Shown here: positions 36,095 to 44,396 of the stretch, in pieces | Position numbering within the stretch: position 1 is the stretch's first letter | Layout of the letters: each line of letters begins with the position of its first letter | NCBI GenBank assembly: GCA_020160955.1 | Contig: JAIUOX010000021.1 | Coordinates: 1 to 52,343 of the forward strand | Length of the DNA stretch: 52,343 nt | Reading direction: 5' to 3' | Origin: Pseudomonadota bacterium | Lineage (GTDB): Bacteria > Pseudomonadota > Alphaproteobacteria > Reyranellales > Reyranellaceae | Translations under genes and position numbers: made by a program | The notes under the pieces: model-generated | What the model was told of the DNA's origin: nothing | The model's database searches: none | Seen by the model: the letters and a program-made list of their open reading frames with translations, nothing else

Positions 36095-36400
36095 GTGTTT
36101 GCTGATCGTAACGTGGCGCGTGAAAACGCGTCGTCAAACAACGTGTTTGCGTTGAATGACAACGAGTTGGGAGACTTTCTTCCAGCTATTTCTGAACTGT
36201 TGTACCTGCGCCGGGGACTGACCCAGGCCGGTGGCAAGCTGCCGCTGTTCGACCTCGATGGCCAGGCCGTCGACAAGGCGGTGGTGCGGACCTGCCTGGC
36301 CCGCGGCTGGGCCGAGCCGTGGTTCAGCAACCCGCTGAAGCCGGACTGGCTGGTCTGCAAGCTGACCGACGCCGGCCGCCGGGTCGCCTCGGCCGACTGA
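36095..36400 (+). CDS. Conserved-looking small protein of unknown function
   Basis: I start at GTG 36095, which has AAAAGGGGG upstream; the open frame before it runs through the terminator. The 101-residue product contains ALNDNELGDFLPAISELLYLRRGL (helices) and then VRTCLARGWAEPWFSNPLKPDWLVCKLTDAGRRV, which resembles a winged-helix-like end (a turn followed by LT-x-x-GRR as in PadR/MarR tails), although no DNA-binding helix is certain. It stands alone between a terminator and a convergent operon. No function is assigned. Confidence 0.65.
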   Translation: MFADRNVARENASSNNVFALNDNELGDFLPAISELLYLRRGLTQAGGKLPLFDLDGQAVDKAVVRTCLARGWAEPWFSNPLKPDWLVCKLTDAGRRVASAD

Positions 36401-36415
36401 ACCGGCGGCGCGGCG

Positions 36416-37465
36416 TCAGCCGCGCAGCACCAGCACGCCGCGCGGGGCCAGCACCAGGCCGACCGCGTCGCCCGCCGCCAGCGGCCGGTCGACGCGCGGG
36501 CAGGTCGCGAACAGTTGCCCCGCTGCCGTATCGATCGAGTATTCCATGTGGGTGCCGAGGTAGCTCGCCTTGGCGATCCGCCCGCCGAGGCTGCCGGCCG
36601 GGCCGGGGGCCGCCTCGACGGTGATCGCCTCGGGCCGCACCGCCACGTCGACGTTGCCCTCCGGCGTGGCCGTGTCGGGCAGGTCGATCGCCGCCTCGCC
36701 CAGCCGCACCCGGACCCGCCCGGCGTCCAGCCGCTCCAGCCGGCCGCGGGCCGGGGTCGACTCGCCCATGAAGCGGGCGAGGAAGGGGGTCGCCGGCCGC
36801 TCGTAGAGGTCGCGCGGGCTGCCCTGCTGCTCGATCCGGCCGGCGTTCATCACGATGATCCGGTCGGACACCGCCATCGCCTCCTGCTGGTCGTGGGTGA
36901 CGTAGACCACGGTCAGGCCGAGCCCGCGCTGCAGGTCGCGGATCTCCTCGCGCATCTGGCGGCGCAGCCGGGCGTCGAGGTTGCTGAGCGGCTCGTCGAA
37001 CAGCAGCACCGATGGCTTGAGCACGAGGGCGCGGGCGACCGCGACGCGCTGCTGCTGGCCGCCCGACAGCTCGGACGGCTGGCGGGCGTCGTAGCCGTCC
37101 AGCCCGACCTGCTTCAGCCCGTCGCGCGCCCGCCCGATCGCCTCGGCCCGGGCGATGCCGGAGCGGCGCAGGCCGTAGGTCACGTTCTCCAGCACGCTCA
37201 TGTGCGGGAACAGGGCGTAGGACTGGAACACCATGCTGACGTCGCGCTCGGTGGCACTGAGGCTGGTGACGTCGCGGCCGGCGATCAGGATGCGGCCCTC
37301 GCTCGGCAGCTCCAGCCCGGCGATCATGCGCAGCGTGGTGGTCTTGCCGCAGCCCGAGGGGCCGAGCAGCGTGACCAGCGTGCCGGCCTCGACGGTGAAG
37401 CTGACCCCGGCGACCGCCGGGGTGGCGCCGTAGCGCTTGACGACGTTGCGGAACTCGACGCTCAC
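36416..37465 (-). CDS. ABC transporter ATP-binding protein (Fe3+/spermidine type, FbpC-like)
   Basis: The GTG at 37465 has GGGAGG upstream; the open frame runs further only as an artefact through the permease gene. The 349-residue protein has Walker A GPSGCGKT (35-42), Q-loop MVFQSYALFPHMSVLENV, signature LSGGQQQR, Walker B VLLFDEPLSNLD, switch His THDQQEAM, and a C-terminal TOBE-like domain (about 245-349). It energises the fused permease upstream, which it overlaps by 4 bp. The permease and binding-protein types point to ferric iron or a related substrate. Confidence 0.92.
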   Translation of the reverse strand: MSVEFRNVVKRYGATPAVAGVSFTVEAGTLVTLLGPSGCGKTTTLRMIAGLELPSEGRILIAGRDVTSLSATERDVSMVFQSYALFPHMSVLENVTYGLRRSGIARAEAIGRARDGLKQVGLDGYDARQPSELSGGQQQRVAVARALVLKPSVLLFDEPLSNLDARLRRQMREEIRDLQRGLGLTVVYVTHDQQEAMAVSDRIIVMNAGRIEQQGSPRDLYERPATPFLARFMGESTPARGRLERLDAGRVRVRLGEAAIDLPDTATPEGNVDVAVRPEAITVEAAPGPAGSLGGRIAKASYLGTHMEYSIDTAAGQLFATCPRVDRPLAAGDAVGLVLAPRGVLVLRG

Positions 37466-39666
37466 GCGCGTCCTCCCTCGGATTGGGCCTCGGGCTGGGC
37501 CGCGCGGCGGCCGAGCCGGCGCTCGCCGACCAGCAGCTGGATCAGCAGGATGGCGGCCAGCATCAGCACGATCAGGGCGCAGCTGTAGGCGATGGCGAGG
37601 CCATAGTCGCCGTTGATGACGCGCAGGATGATGTAGGTGGTCGCCAGCTCGTACTCGGCGGTGACCAGGAAGACGACCGCGCTGACCGTCGTGACGGCGC
37701 GCACGAAGCCGTAGACCAGCGCGCCGACCATGGCGGGCCGCAGCAGTGGCAGCACGACCAGCGCCAGCGTCTGCGGCGCGCGGCCGCGCAGCGTCGCCGA
37801 CGCCTCGTCGAGGCTGCGGTCGATCTGGCTCATCGCCGCCACGCCGGCGCGCACGCCGACCGGCATGTTGCGGAACACGAAGCACAGCACGAGGATCAGG
37901 GCGGTGCCGGTGATCTCGAGAGGCGGCACGTTGAAGGCGAAGACGTAGGCGACGCCGATCACCGTGCCGGGAACGGCGAAGCTGAGCAGCGTGGCAAACT
38001 CCAGCGCGGCGCGGCCGGCGAAGCGCTGGCGCACGATCAGCCAGGCCGCCAGCAGGCCGAGCGCGGCGGTCAGCGGCGCGGCGATCGCCGCCAGCTTGAC
38101 CGTGGTCCAGAACGAGTTCCACGCCGCGCCGGTCCAGATCAGCCCGTCGGCGGTGCGCTCGACCGAGAAAGCCTTGGCGTAGTGGTCGAGGGTCGGCGTG
38201 TAGTCGCGGCCCCACACCTTCACCAGCCCGCCGACGAAGGCGAAGCCGTAGAGCAGGAGCGTCATCGCCGCCCACGGCAGCGCCACCCACTGCGCGGCGC
38301 GGCGGGCGCGGTCGGGCAGCACGGCCGGCAGGCCGGCGTCGCCCTTGCCCGAGATGGTGGCGTAGGAGCGGGTGCCGACGACCTGGCGCTGCAGGAAGAA
38401 GGCGCCCAGGGCGAAGGCCAGCAGCAGCAGCGCCAGCGCCGCGGCGCGGCCGTAGTCGAGCTGGGCGCCGACCACGGCGAAGTAGATCTCGGTCGATAGC
38501 ACGCCGAAGTCGCCGCCCAGCACGATCGGGTTGCCGAAGTCGGCGATGCTCTCGATGAAGCCGACCAGGAAGGCGTTGGCGAGGCCCGGCCGCATCAGCG
38601 GCAGCGACACCGTGGCGAAGGTCGCCCAGCGATCGGCGCGCAGCGTCTGCGAGGCTTCCTCCAGGGTCGGGCTGACGCCCTCGACGACGCCGATCAGCAC
38701 CAGGAAGGCGACCGGCGTGAAGGCGAACAGCTGGGCGAGGAAGACGCCCTGGAAGCCGTAGATCCAGCGGGTCGGCGGCACGCCCATCGACCACTCGAGC
38801 AGCTGGTTCACGAGGCCCGCGCGGCCGAACACCAGGATCAGCGCCAGGCCGATGACGAACGGCGGCGTGATGATCGGCAGCACCGTCAGCACGCGCAGCG
38901 TGCGCTTGAAGGCGAAGCCGGTGCGCGTCACGACCAGGGCGAAGGCCAGCCCCAGCGCCGTCGTGCCGGCGCCGCAGGCCAGCGCCAGGAACAGCGTGTT
39001 CCATGCCACGCCGCAGCGCCCACCGCCGGCGAGGCAACGCAGGCTCCAGATCTTCTCGGTGGCGAGCCGCGTTGCCAGCAGGCCGGGCGCGAGACCGCCG
39101 TCGCCGTCCTGGAAGGCCTGCAGCAGGATGCGCAGCACCGGCCAGGCGGTGAACAGCACGATCGAGGCGGCGACCGCGGTGACCGCGCCGGCCACGAAGG
39201 CGTCGCCGCCGAAGGCGCCGCGCAGGGCGAGGCCGATCGCCAGCAGCGACAGCAGCGAAACCAGCACGACGGTGCCGCCGGCGCCGATGCCGAACTGCCG
39301 CGCGTCGAGCTCGCCCAGCAGCGCGTTCAGCCAGTCGGCGGTCCAGCCGCGCAGGCCGATCGCCAGTGCCTGCGCGGCGAAGGCGGCGATGCCGAGCGCG
39401 GCGACGGCCAGCAGCGCGTTGCCGCGGCGCTCGCGTGGCAGCGGCACGAGCGAGAGGACCAGTCCGGCCAACAGGGCGAGGAGCGGCGGGGCGAGCCACG
39501 GCCGGCCGTGGGCGACGACCTGCGCCAGCCCCGAGGCCTCGTCCTCGGAGGACCACAGGCCGGCGAGCCAGGCACCCGATCCCAGGCCCTCCTGCAGGGC
39601 GTACCAGGGCAGGGCGAGCGCGGCGAGCAGCCCCGCCAGCGACCACAGGAGCGGCGCGCGCGCCAT
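37462..39666 (-). CDS. Fused ABC permease for ferric iron-type transporter (FbpB-like)
   Basis: The 734-residue protein has two tandem permease halves. The EAA-type coupling motifs are near EEASQTLRADRWATFATVSLPLMRPGL (first half) and DEASATLRGRAPQTLALVVLPLLRPAM (second). About 12 membrane segments are predicted. Single-chain double permeases of this size are typical of FbpB/SfuB-like iron transporters. It starts 20 bp after the binding-protein gene. Confidence 0.92.
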   Translation of the reverse strand: MARAPLLWSLAGLLAALALPWYALQEGLGSGAWLAGLWSSEDEASGLAQVVAHGRPWLAPPLLALLAGLVLSLVPLPRERRGNALLAVAALGIAAFAAQALAIGLRGWTADWLNALLGELDARQFGIGAGGTVVLVSLLSLLAIGLALRGAFGGDAFVAGAVTAVAASIVLFTAWPVLRILLQAFQDGDGGLAPGLLATRLATEKIWSLRCLAGGGRCGVAWNTLFLALACGAGTTALGLAFALVVTRTGFAFKRTLRVLTVLPIITPPFVIGLALILVFGRAGLVNQLLEWSMGVPPTRWIYGFQGVFLAQLFAFTPVAFLVLIGVVEGVSPTLEEASQTLRADRWATFATVSLPLMRPGLANAFLVGFIESIADFGNPIVLGGDFGVLSTEIYFAVVGAQLDYGRAAALALLLLAFALGAFFLQRQVVGTRSYATISGKGDAGLPAVLPDRARRAAQWVALPWAAMTLLLYGFAFVGGLVKVWGRDYTPTLDHYAKAFSVERTADGLIWTGAAWNSFWTTVKLAAIAAPLTAALGLLAAWLIVRQRFAGRAALEFATLLSFAVPGTVIGVAYVFAFNVPPLEITGTALILVLCFVFRNMPVGVRAGVAAMSQIDRSLDEASATLRGRAPQTLALVVLPLLRPAMVGALVYGFVRAVTTVSAVVFLVTAEYELATTYIILRVINGDYGLAIAYSCALIVLMLAAILLIQLLVGERRLGRRAAQPEAQSEGGRA

Positions 39667-39685
39667 CGGCGAAGCCGCCCGTCGC

Positions 39686-40717
39686 CTACGGCTTCGGCAG
39701 CGCTCCGACCTCGCTGTCCCAGCGGGCGATCAGGCGCTTGCGCTCGGCCGACTTGCCGTACTTGGCCTGGTCGTAGTCGATCAGCTTCATGTCGGCGAAC
39801 TTCGGCGCCTCGGGCGGCAGCGGCGTCGCCTTGTTGGACGGCACCTGGAACTGCTTGGCCTGGGCGCCCAGCTTCTGCGCCTCGGGCGTCAGCGCCCAGT
39901 CGTAGAACTTCTTGGCGTTGGCGAGGTTTCGCGCGCCCTTGACGATGCTCATCGAGCCGACCTCGTAGCCGGTGCCCTCGCACGGCGTCGCGGTCTTCAC
40001 CGGGAAGCCGGCCAGCGCCTCGGTGACGCCGTCATGCACGAAGCTGATCGACACCATGGTCTCGCCGCGCGCCACCGCCTTCATCGGCGCGGTGCCCGAG
40101 CGGGTGTAGGCGTTGATGTTGGCGTGCATCTTCTTCAGGTAGTCGAACGCTTTTTCCTCGCCCATCAGCTGGACCAGCGTGGCGATCGCGACGTAGGCGG
40201 TGCCCGAGGAATTCGGGTTGGCCATCTGGATCTCGCCCTTGAATTCCGGCTTCAAGAGGTCGGCCCAGCAGGCCGGCGCCTTGGCGCCCTTCTTGGCCAG
40301 CAGCTCGGTGTTGAAGCCGAAGCCCAGCGCGCCGGCGTAGATGCCGACGGTCTTGCCGCCCGAATCGGTGTTCTGCTTGATCGCCCACGGATGCAGCTCG
40401 GACAGCTTCGGCGACTTGTAGGTCTCGGTCAGGCCTTCCTCGGCGGCCTGCAGGTGCGGGTCGCCGGTGCCGCCGAACCACACGTCGCCCTTGGGGTTCT
40501 GCGCCTCGGCCTTGAGCTGGGCAATGGTTTCGCCGGAGCCCTTCTGGGTCATCGAGACCTTGATGCCGGTCGCCTTCTGGAACTCGTTGGCGGCCAGCGT
40601 GCACCACTCGACCTGCACCGAGCAGTAGACGTTGACGACGCCCTGCGCCGAGGCCGGCGTCGCGGCCGCCAGGCCGAGCAGGGACAGGAATGCGATGCCA
40701 GCCGCCGACGTCTTCAA
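39686..40717 (-). CDS. Periplasmic ferric iron-type binding protein (FbpA-like)
   Basis: I choose the TTG at 40717, preceded by GGAGGA, because it begins a clean signal peptide (MKTSAAGIAFLSLLGLAAATPASA then QG). The 343-residue product matures to VVNVYCSVQVEWC, has NEFQKATGIKVSM, DVWFGGTGDPHLQA, and NPNSSGTAYVAIATLVQ. This is the transferrin-like Fbp/Afu fold. The substrate is probably Fe3+, though related proteins bind phosphonates or spermidine. The upstream MFS gene ends 14 bp before it. Confidence 0.9.
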   Translation of the reverse strand: MKTSAAGIAFLSLLGLAAATPASAQGVVNVYCSVQVEWCTLAANEFQKATGIKVSMTQKGSGETIAQLKAEAQNPKGDVWFGGTGDPHLQAAEEGLTETYKSPKLSELHPWAIKQNTDSGGKTVGIYAGALGFGFNTELLAKKGAKAPACWADLLKPEFKGEIQMANPNSSGTAYVAIATLVQLMGEEKAFDYLKKMHANINAYTRSGTAPMKAVARGETMVSISFVHDGVTEALAGFPVKTATPCEGTGYEVGSMSIVKGARNLANAKKFYDWALTPEAQKLGAQAKQFQVPSNKATPLPPEAPKFADMKLIDYDQAKYGKSAERKRLIARWDSEVGALPKP

Positions 40718-40731
40718 GCGATCCTCCGATG

Positions 40732-41943
40732 TTACGCTTTTGTGACATCCTGCCACTTGTCGGGCCGGGTGACCACGGTGGCGATGGCGAGGTTGAGCAG
40801 CAGGATCAGCGCGGCCAGCAGGAACGGCGCGCCGGGCAGCGGATCGATGAAGGCGGCGAAGGTGAGGGTGAACAGGCCGGGCCCGACCAGGCCGGTCAGG
40901 CTGCGCAGCGAACTGCCGGCGCCCTGCAGCTGGCCCTGCTCGGAGGGACCGACGCGGCGGCTCATCATCTCCATCAGCGCCGGACCGGAGATGCCCCACA
41001 CCGCCATCACCGGCACGCCGAGCCAGAACAGGCCGCCGGTCGGCGCGAGGCCGTAGATCGCCATGCCGACGCTGCCGAACGCCATGCCGGTCAGCAGGGC
41101 GCGCCGCGCGCCCAGCCACTGCACCGCCGGTCCGACCAGCAGGCCCTGGACGATCGCCGAGGCGATGCCGACCAGCGCCAGCGTCAGGCCGACGGTGGCC
41201 TCGTTCCAGCCGTAGCGGTGACCGGCATAGAGCACGAACACCGAGGGCAGGACCTGGTGGGCGACGTTGCCGACGAAGTCGACGGCCGAGAGCCCGATCA
41301 GCCCGCGCCGCGACGCCAGCAGGCGCAGCGCGCCCAGCGGGTTGGCGCGCCGCCACGCGAACGCCATGCGCTTCTCCGGCGGCAGCGACTCGGGCAGCAC
41401 GAACCATCCCCACGCGGCGTTGAGCAGGCTGGCCGCCGCGGCGACCCAGAACGGCAGCCGCGGATCGAGCCCGCCCAGCAGGCCGCCGATCGCCGGGCCG
41501 AGCACGAAGCCCAGCCCGAAGCCGACACCGACCAGCCCGAACGCGCGGGCGCGCTGGCCCGGCGCGGTGACGTCGGTGATGTAGGCGAACGAGGTCGAGA
41601 TGGTCGCGGCGGTGATGCCCGAGATCACGCGGCCGACGAACAGCAGCGCGAGCGACGGCGCCAGCGCCATGAAGACGTAGTCGAGGCCGAGCCCAAGGCA
41701 GGAGATCAGGATGACCGGCCGCCGGCCGTGACTGTCCGACAGCGCGCCGAGCAGCGGCGAGAACAGCACCTGCATCAGGCCCCATGCCGTCGCGAACACG
41801 CCGACCACCTCGGCCGCCCGCGCGGTGTCGCCGCCGGTGAAGTCGAGCACCAGCGTCGGCAGCACCGGCAGCATCAGCCCGAGCGCCAGGCAGTCGAGCG
41901 TGACCGTGCAGAAGATGAAGGCCAGGGCCCGGCGGGGCGGCAT
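40732..41943 (-). CDS. MFS transporter of the TetA/TCR drug:H+ antiporter type
   Basis: The ATG at 41943 starts a 403-residue 12-helix protein; the longer frame upstream overlaps marR. FSPLLGALSDSHGRRPVILIS (about 60-80) contains motif A, and GLMLPVLPTLV is the helix-1 motif seen in TetA. A second degenerate motif A falls in VQWLGARRALLTG. It probably expels a drug or metabolite. It is followed, 14 bp on, by the fbp-like ABC genes, so the four may be one transcript. MarR upstream is a likely regulator. Confidence 0.9.
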   Translation of the reverse strand: MPPRRALAFIFCTVTLDCLALGLMLPVLPTLVLDFTGGDTARAAEVVGVFATAWGLMQVLFSPLLGALSDSHGRRPVILISCLGLGLDYVFMALAPSLALLFVGRVISGITAATISTSFAYITDVTAPGQRARAFGLVGVGFGLGFVLGPAIGGLLGGLDPRLPFWVAAAASLLNAAWGWFVLPESLPPEKRMAFAWRRANPLGALRLLASRRGLIGLSAVDFVGNVAHQVLPSVFVLYAGHRYGWNEATVGLTLALVGIASAIVQGLLVGPAVQWLGARRALLTGMAFGSVGMAIYGLAPTGGLFWLGVPVMAVWGISGPALMEMMSRRVGPSEQGQLQGAGSSLRSLTGLVGPGLFTLTFAAFIDPLPGAPFLLAALILLLNLAIATVVTRPDKWQDVTKA

Positions 41944-41996
41944 GGAATTCCCGGGAGCGAGGGACGGGAGCGAGAGACGAAGGCGAAAGACGGGGA

Positions 41997-42458
41997 CTAG
42001 GTCGCGGCGGAGGCCCGCTGGCCCTCGATCAGCTGGCCGAGCAGGTCGTCGAGGGTTGCGGTGCTGCGGGACGACAGGTGACGGCCGAGCGCCGCCTCGA
42101 TGGCACGCGCATAGACGGGCCACATCTTGCGGCGCAACGCCAATCCTTTTTCGGTGGCCACGATGACCTGGCCGCGGCCGTCATCCTCGCAGGCCCGCCG
42201 TTCGACATGGCCGGCCCGCTCGAGGCGATCGACCAGCCGGGACAGGTTGTACTGCGCCAGCAGCATCGCCCGTTCGAGCTCGAAGGGGCGCAGGCCCTCG
42301 TCGCCCGCGCGTTCCAGCTCGAGCAGCACGTCGTACCAGGTGAGAGGGGGCAGGCCGGCGCGCTTGAGGTCGCGCTCGACCGCCGACAGGGCGAGGTGCT
42401 GGGCTTTCAGCAGGCGGGCCCATGCCCGGATGGTGGTCTGGCTCGGCCGGTCGGTCAT
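41997..42458 (-). CDS. MarR-family transcriptional regulator
   Basis: The 153-residue winged-helix protein has TWYDVLLELERAGDEGLRPFELERAMLLAQYNLSRLVDRLERAGHVERRACEDDGRGQVIVATEKG, here cited in pieces: the recognition helix is AQYNLSRLVDRLERAG and the wing is CEDDGRGQVIVATEKG. It is divergent from the GST gene across a 96-bp region with two TGCA-type palindromes. MarR proteins usually respond to small phenolic or oxidised ligands and repress adjacent transporters or detoxification enzymes. Confidence 0.93.
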   Translation of the reverse strand: MTDRPSQTTIRAWARLLKAQHLALSAVERDLKRAGLPPLTWYDVLLELERAGDEGLRPFELERAMLLAQYNLSRLVDRLERAGHVERRACEDDGRGQVIVATEKGLALRRKMWPVYARAIEAALGRHLSSRSTATLDDLLGQLIEGQRASAAT

Positions 42459-42477
42459 GGCGACAGGATAGCAGTGA

Positions 42478-42489
42478 ATGCAATTGCAT
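42478..42489. promoter_or_regulatory. Palindrome ATGCAATTGCAT, probable MarR operator 1
   Basis: A perfect 12-bp palindrome, 20 bp upstream of the marR start codon. The second copy at 42528-42539 lies 50 bp away centre to centre, about five helical turns. Confidence 0.65.
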
Positions 42490-42527
42490 CAACCTTGACG
42501 ATCCGGAGCCGGCGCCCTACCTAGTTC

Positions 42528-42539
42528 ATGCACTTGCAT
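42528..42539. promoter_or_regulatory. ATGCACTTGCAT, probable MarR operator 2
   Basis: Arms ATGCA/TGCAT flank a two-base centre, a close match to operator 1. It lies 15 bp before the GST start codon, so a bound repressor would block the GST transcript. Confidence 0.6.
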
Positions 42540-42554
42540 TGATCGGAGCCGTCC

Positions 42555-43226
42555 ATGACCGTCCTGCCCACGCTGATCAGCCACCCGCTCTGCCCCTACG
42601 TGCAGCGCGCCGTCATCTCGCTGGCGGAGAAGGGCGTTCCGTTCGAGCGGATCGACGTCGATCTCGCGAACAAGCCGGACTGGTTCACGCGGCTGTCGCC
42701 GCTTGGCAAGACGCCGGTCCTGGAGGTCGGGGGCCGCGCCGTTTTCGAAAGCGCGGTGATCCTCGAGTACCTCGAGGAGACGCAGCTGCGGCCGTTGCAT
42801 CCCGCCGACCCGCTGGCGCGGGCCGAGCACCGGTCGTGGATCGAGTTCGGCTCGGCGGTGCTGAACGACATCGCCGGCCTCTACAACGCGACGGACGCCG
42901 CGGCCTTCGCGGCCCGGGCGCGCGCCCTGGCCGACAGGTTCGCGCGGCTGGAAGAACGGCTCGACCCCGCCGGTCCGTTCTTCGAAGGCGACCGGTTCTC
43001 GCTGGTCGACGCCGTGTTCGGACCGGTGTTCCGGTACTTCGACGTCTTCGACCGGATCGGCGACTTCGGCATCCTGTCGAACAAGCCGAGGGTCGCAGCG
43101 TGGCGCGCCGCGCTCGCCTCCCGCGACTCGATCCGCACCGCCGTCGCGCCGGACTACGAGGCGCGCCTGTCGGCCTTCCTGCGAAACCGGCGATCGTACC
43201 TGAGCGCGTTGATGGACGCGGGCTGA
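42555..43226 (+). CDS. Glutathione S-transferase family protein
   Basis: This 223-residue protein has the thioredoxin-fold N-terminal domain: ISHPLCPYVQRAVISL (8-23) with a Cys/Pro-type active-site start like omega or zeta/stringent-starvation types, then LGKTPVLEVGGRAVFESAVILEYLEE, the cis-Pro and Glu-Ser glutathione-binding motif. The C-terminal helical domain contains FEGDRFSLVDAVFGPVF (N-capping box). It conjugates or reduces glutathione adducts. Divergent pairing with marR suggests ligand-induced detoxification. Confidence 0.9.
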   Translation: MTVLPTLISHPLCPYVQRAVISLAEKGVPFERIDVDLANKPDWFTRLSPLGKTPVLEVGGRAVFESAVILEYLEETQLRPLHPADPLARAEHRSWIEFGSAVLNDIAGLYNATDAAAFAARARALADRFARLEERLDPAGPFFEGDRFSLVDAVFGPVFRYFDVFDRIGDFGILSNKPRVAAWRAALASRDSIRTAVAPDYEARLSAFLRNRRSYLSALMDAG

Positions 43227-43230
43227 CGTC

Positions 43231-43338
43231 CTAGCGCCGCGTCGTGTCGCCGTGCCGCCGCTCGCGCCACCAGCAACCCAGCAGCGCGAGGCCGAGCACG
43301 GCGACGGCGGCGCGCGTCGCGAGGGCCAGCGCGATCAT
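43231..43338 (-). CDS. 35-residue membrane micro-protein
   Basis: The ATG at 43338 overlaps the stop of the upstream immunity-like gene (ATGA). The peptide is MIALALATRAAVAVLGLAL with LGCWWRERRHGD following: one membrane helix followed by a basic tail. The translational coupling and amphipathic tail argue that it is real, but it is below normal annotation length. Function unknown. Confidence 0.5.
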   Translation of the reverse strand: MIALALATRAAVAVLGLALLGCWWRERRHGDTTRR

Positions 43339-43529
43339 TGCGGCCTCGACGCGGTCGAGACCGCCCAGATCAGCGAGCCGACCCAGCCGAACATCGTCCA
43401 GCCGAGGAGCAGGTTGACCAGCAGGATGCCGACGCGCGGCGCCACGTGGCGCCGCCACGCGATGATGCTGGGCACGAAGTAGAGGCCGGCCACGAGGGCC
43501 AGCACGACCAGGGAAGTGAGAAGGTCCAT
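43335..43529 (-). CDS. Superinfection-immunity family small membrane protein
   Basis: The ATG at 43529 gives 64 residues with two membrane segments: LTSLVVLALVAGLYFVPSII and GILLVNLLLGWTMFGWVGSL. The pair YFVPSIIAWRR and NLLLGWTMFGW-x-x-x-L-I-W-A matches the Imm_superinfect family (the phage T4 Imm-like superinfection exclusion fold), widespread in bacterial chromosomes. Role here unknown: it could be phage-derived or a housekeeping homolog. It is coupled to the 35-residue micro-protein. Confidence 0.75.
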   Translation of the reverse strand: MDLLTSLVVLALVAGLYFVPSIIAWRRHVAPRVGILLVNLLLGWTMFGWVGSLIWAVSTASRPQ

Positions 43530-43634
43530 CGCGCTCGATCCGGTTGCGGAAATCACCGGCTGGATCGCACGGGGCGCGGGTCCGGGCATTCACGCCGGAC
43601 GACAATCGATTGGCCGGAAGCGACAGGAGCGGCG

Positions 43635-43751
43635 CTATCGCCGCGACTTGCCGGACCGCACCAGCGAGTAGACCAGGCAGACGAGAACGAGGAGGGGGAC
43701 GCCCTTGGCGAGGAAGACCCCGATGGCCTGGACGACGGGCTGGGAGATCAT
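43635..43751 (-). CDS. 38-residue membrane micro-protein (candidate)
   Basis: From the ATG at 43751 the peptide has one hydrophobic helix (VVQAIGVFLAKGVPLLVLVC) and a basic tail, VRSGKSRR. It is located 105 bp upstream of the immunity-like gene on the same strand. An upstream GAGGCG could act as ribosome binding site. Low-moderate confidence. Confidence 0.4.
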   Translation of the reverse strand: MISQPVVQAIGVFLAKGVPLLVLVCLVYSLVRSGKSRR

Positions 43752-43989
43752 TGCGGCGCGCCTCGTGGTGGGCTGATCGACGACAGGCGCGCAGCGTCGC
43801 CCAGCGATCGCGTCGCCGCATGTGCCGCCGGGGACAAAGCGTTGACGCCGGGCGACATTGACCTCTCGGACTGCTCCTTCGAGGCAAGGATCTTGCGAGC
43901 CTCTCGGTCGTTGGCTGCTTCTTCTAAAGCCCGGAATGTCTTCGTACACTAGCGACAGAAGTTTGGCCTTGAGCCAGGGGAGCTACTCC

Positions 43990-44328
43990 ATGAACAGCCG
44001 ACAGAGACAGACAATCGGGCACCTGCTCGGCCCCCAGAATGAAAAGTTCACGCTAGGGGCAAAGCGGTTCAGGAAGGCACTGACCGTGCTTGAGACAGCG
44101 GGATGCGTGGTTTGCCCCGAAGGGCCCTTTCACGTGGCCGTTCCAGGGGCCTCTGCGTACAATGGCTGCGAAGATGTCAGGGGGCTGGAGAACGTTGCCA
44201 AGAGCGTTGCATCGAGGCCGGTTGATTGGGCGCTTCGGGTTGAGTTGCTGGAGTCGGAGAACGCGAGCCTCAGGCAGGCCTTGTCCGACCTGATGGCGAG
44301 ACACCCCTACTTGACGACGTCCTCCTAA
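43990..44328 (+). CDS. Hypothetical protein of the accessory region
   Basis: The ATG at 43990 is preceded by GGGGAG. The 112-residue product has RQRQTIGHLLGPQNEKFTLG at the N-terminus and a C-terminal amphipathic helix (VELLESENASLRQALSDLMA) of coiled-coil type. I recognise no family. Codon choice is less GC-biased than in neighbours, fitting acquired DNA. It is followed 68 bp on by the triple-repeat gene. Confidence 0.6.
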   Translation: MNSRQRQTIGHLLGPQNEKFTLGAKRFRKALTVLETAGCVVCPEGPFHVAVPGASAYNGCEDVRGLENVAKSVASRPVDWALRVELLESENASLRQALSDLMARHPYLTTSS

Positions 44329-44396
44329 GGGTGCTCCGACGCCCGCGTCGAGTTGGCGGCGTCGTCTGTCCGGCGGATCGAGCAAGATGGAAAGAG

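Noticed and set aside
36416..39646. A 1076-codon frame that could be a permease-ATPase fusion
   Set aside because: The first part is a frame-shifted shadow of the permease gene; the true permease ends at 37462 in another frame and the ATPase has its own ribosome binding site and GTG.
39686..41785. Long frame suggesting an MFS-binding protein fusion
   Set aside because: The N-terminal part is a shadow of the MFS gene; a TTG with GGAGGA upstream and a signal peptide at 40717 mark the real start.
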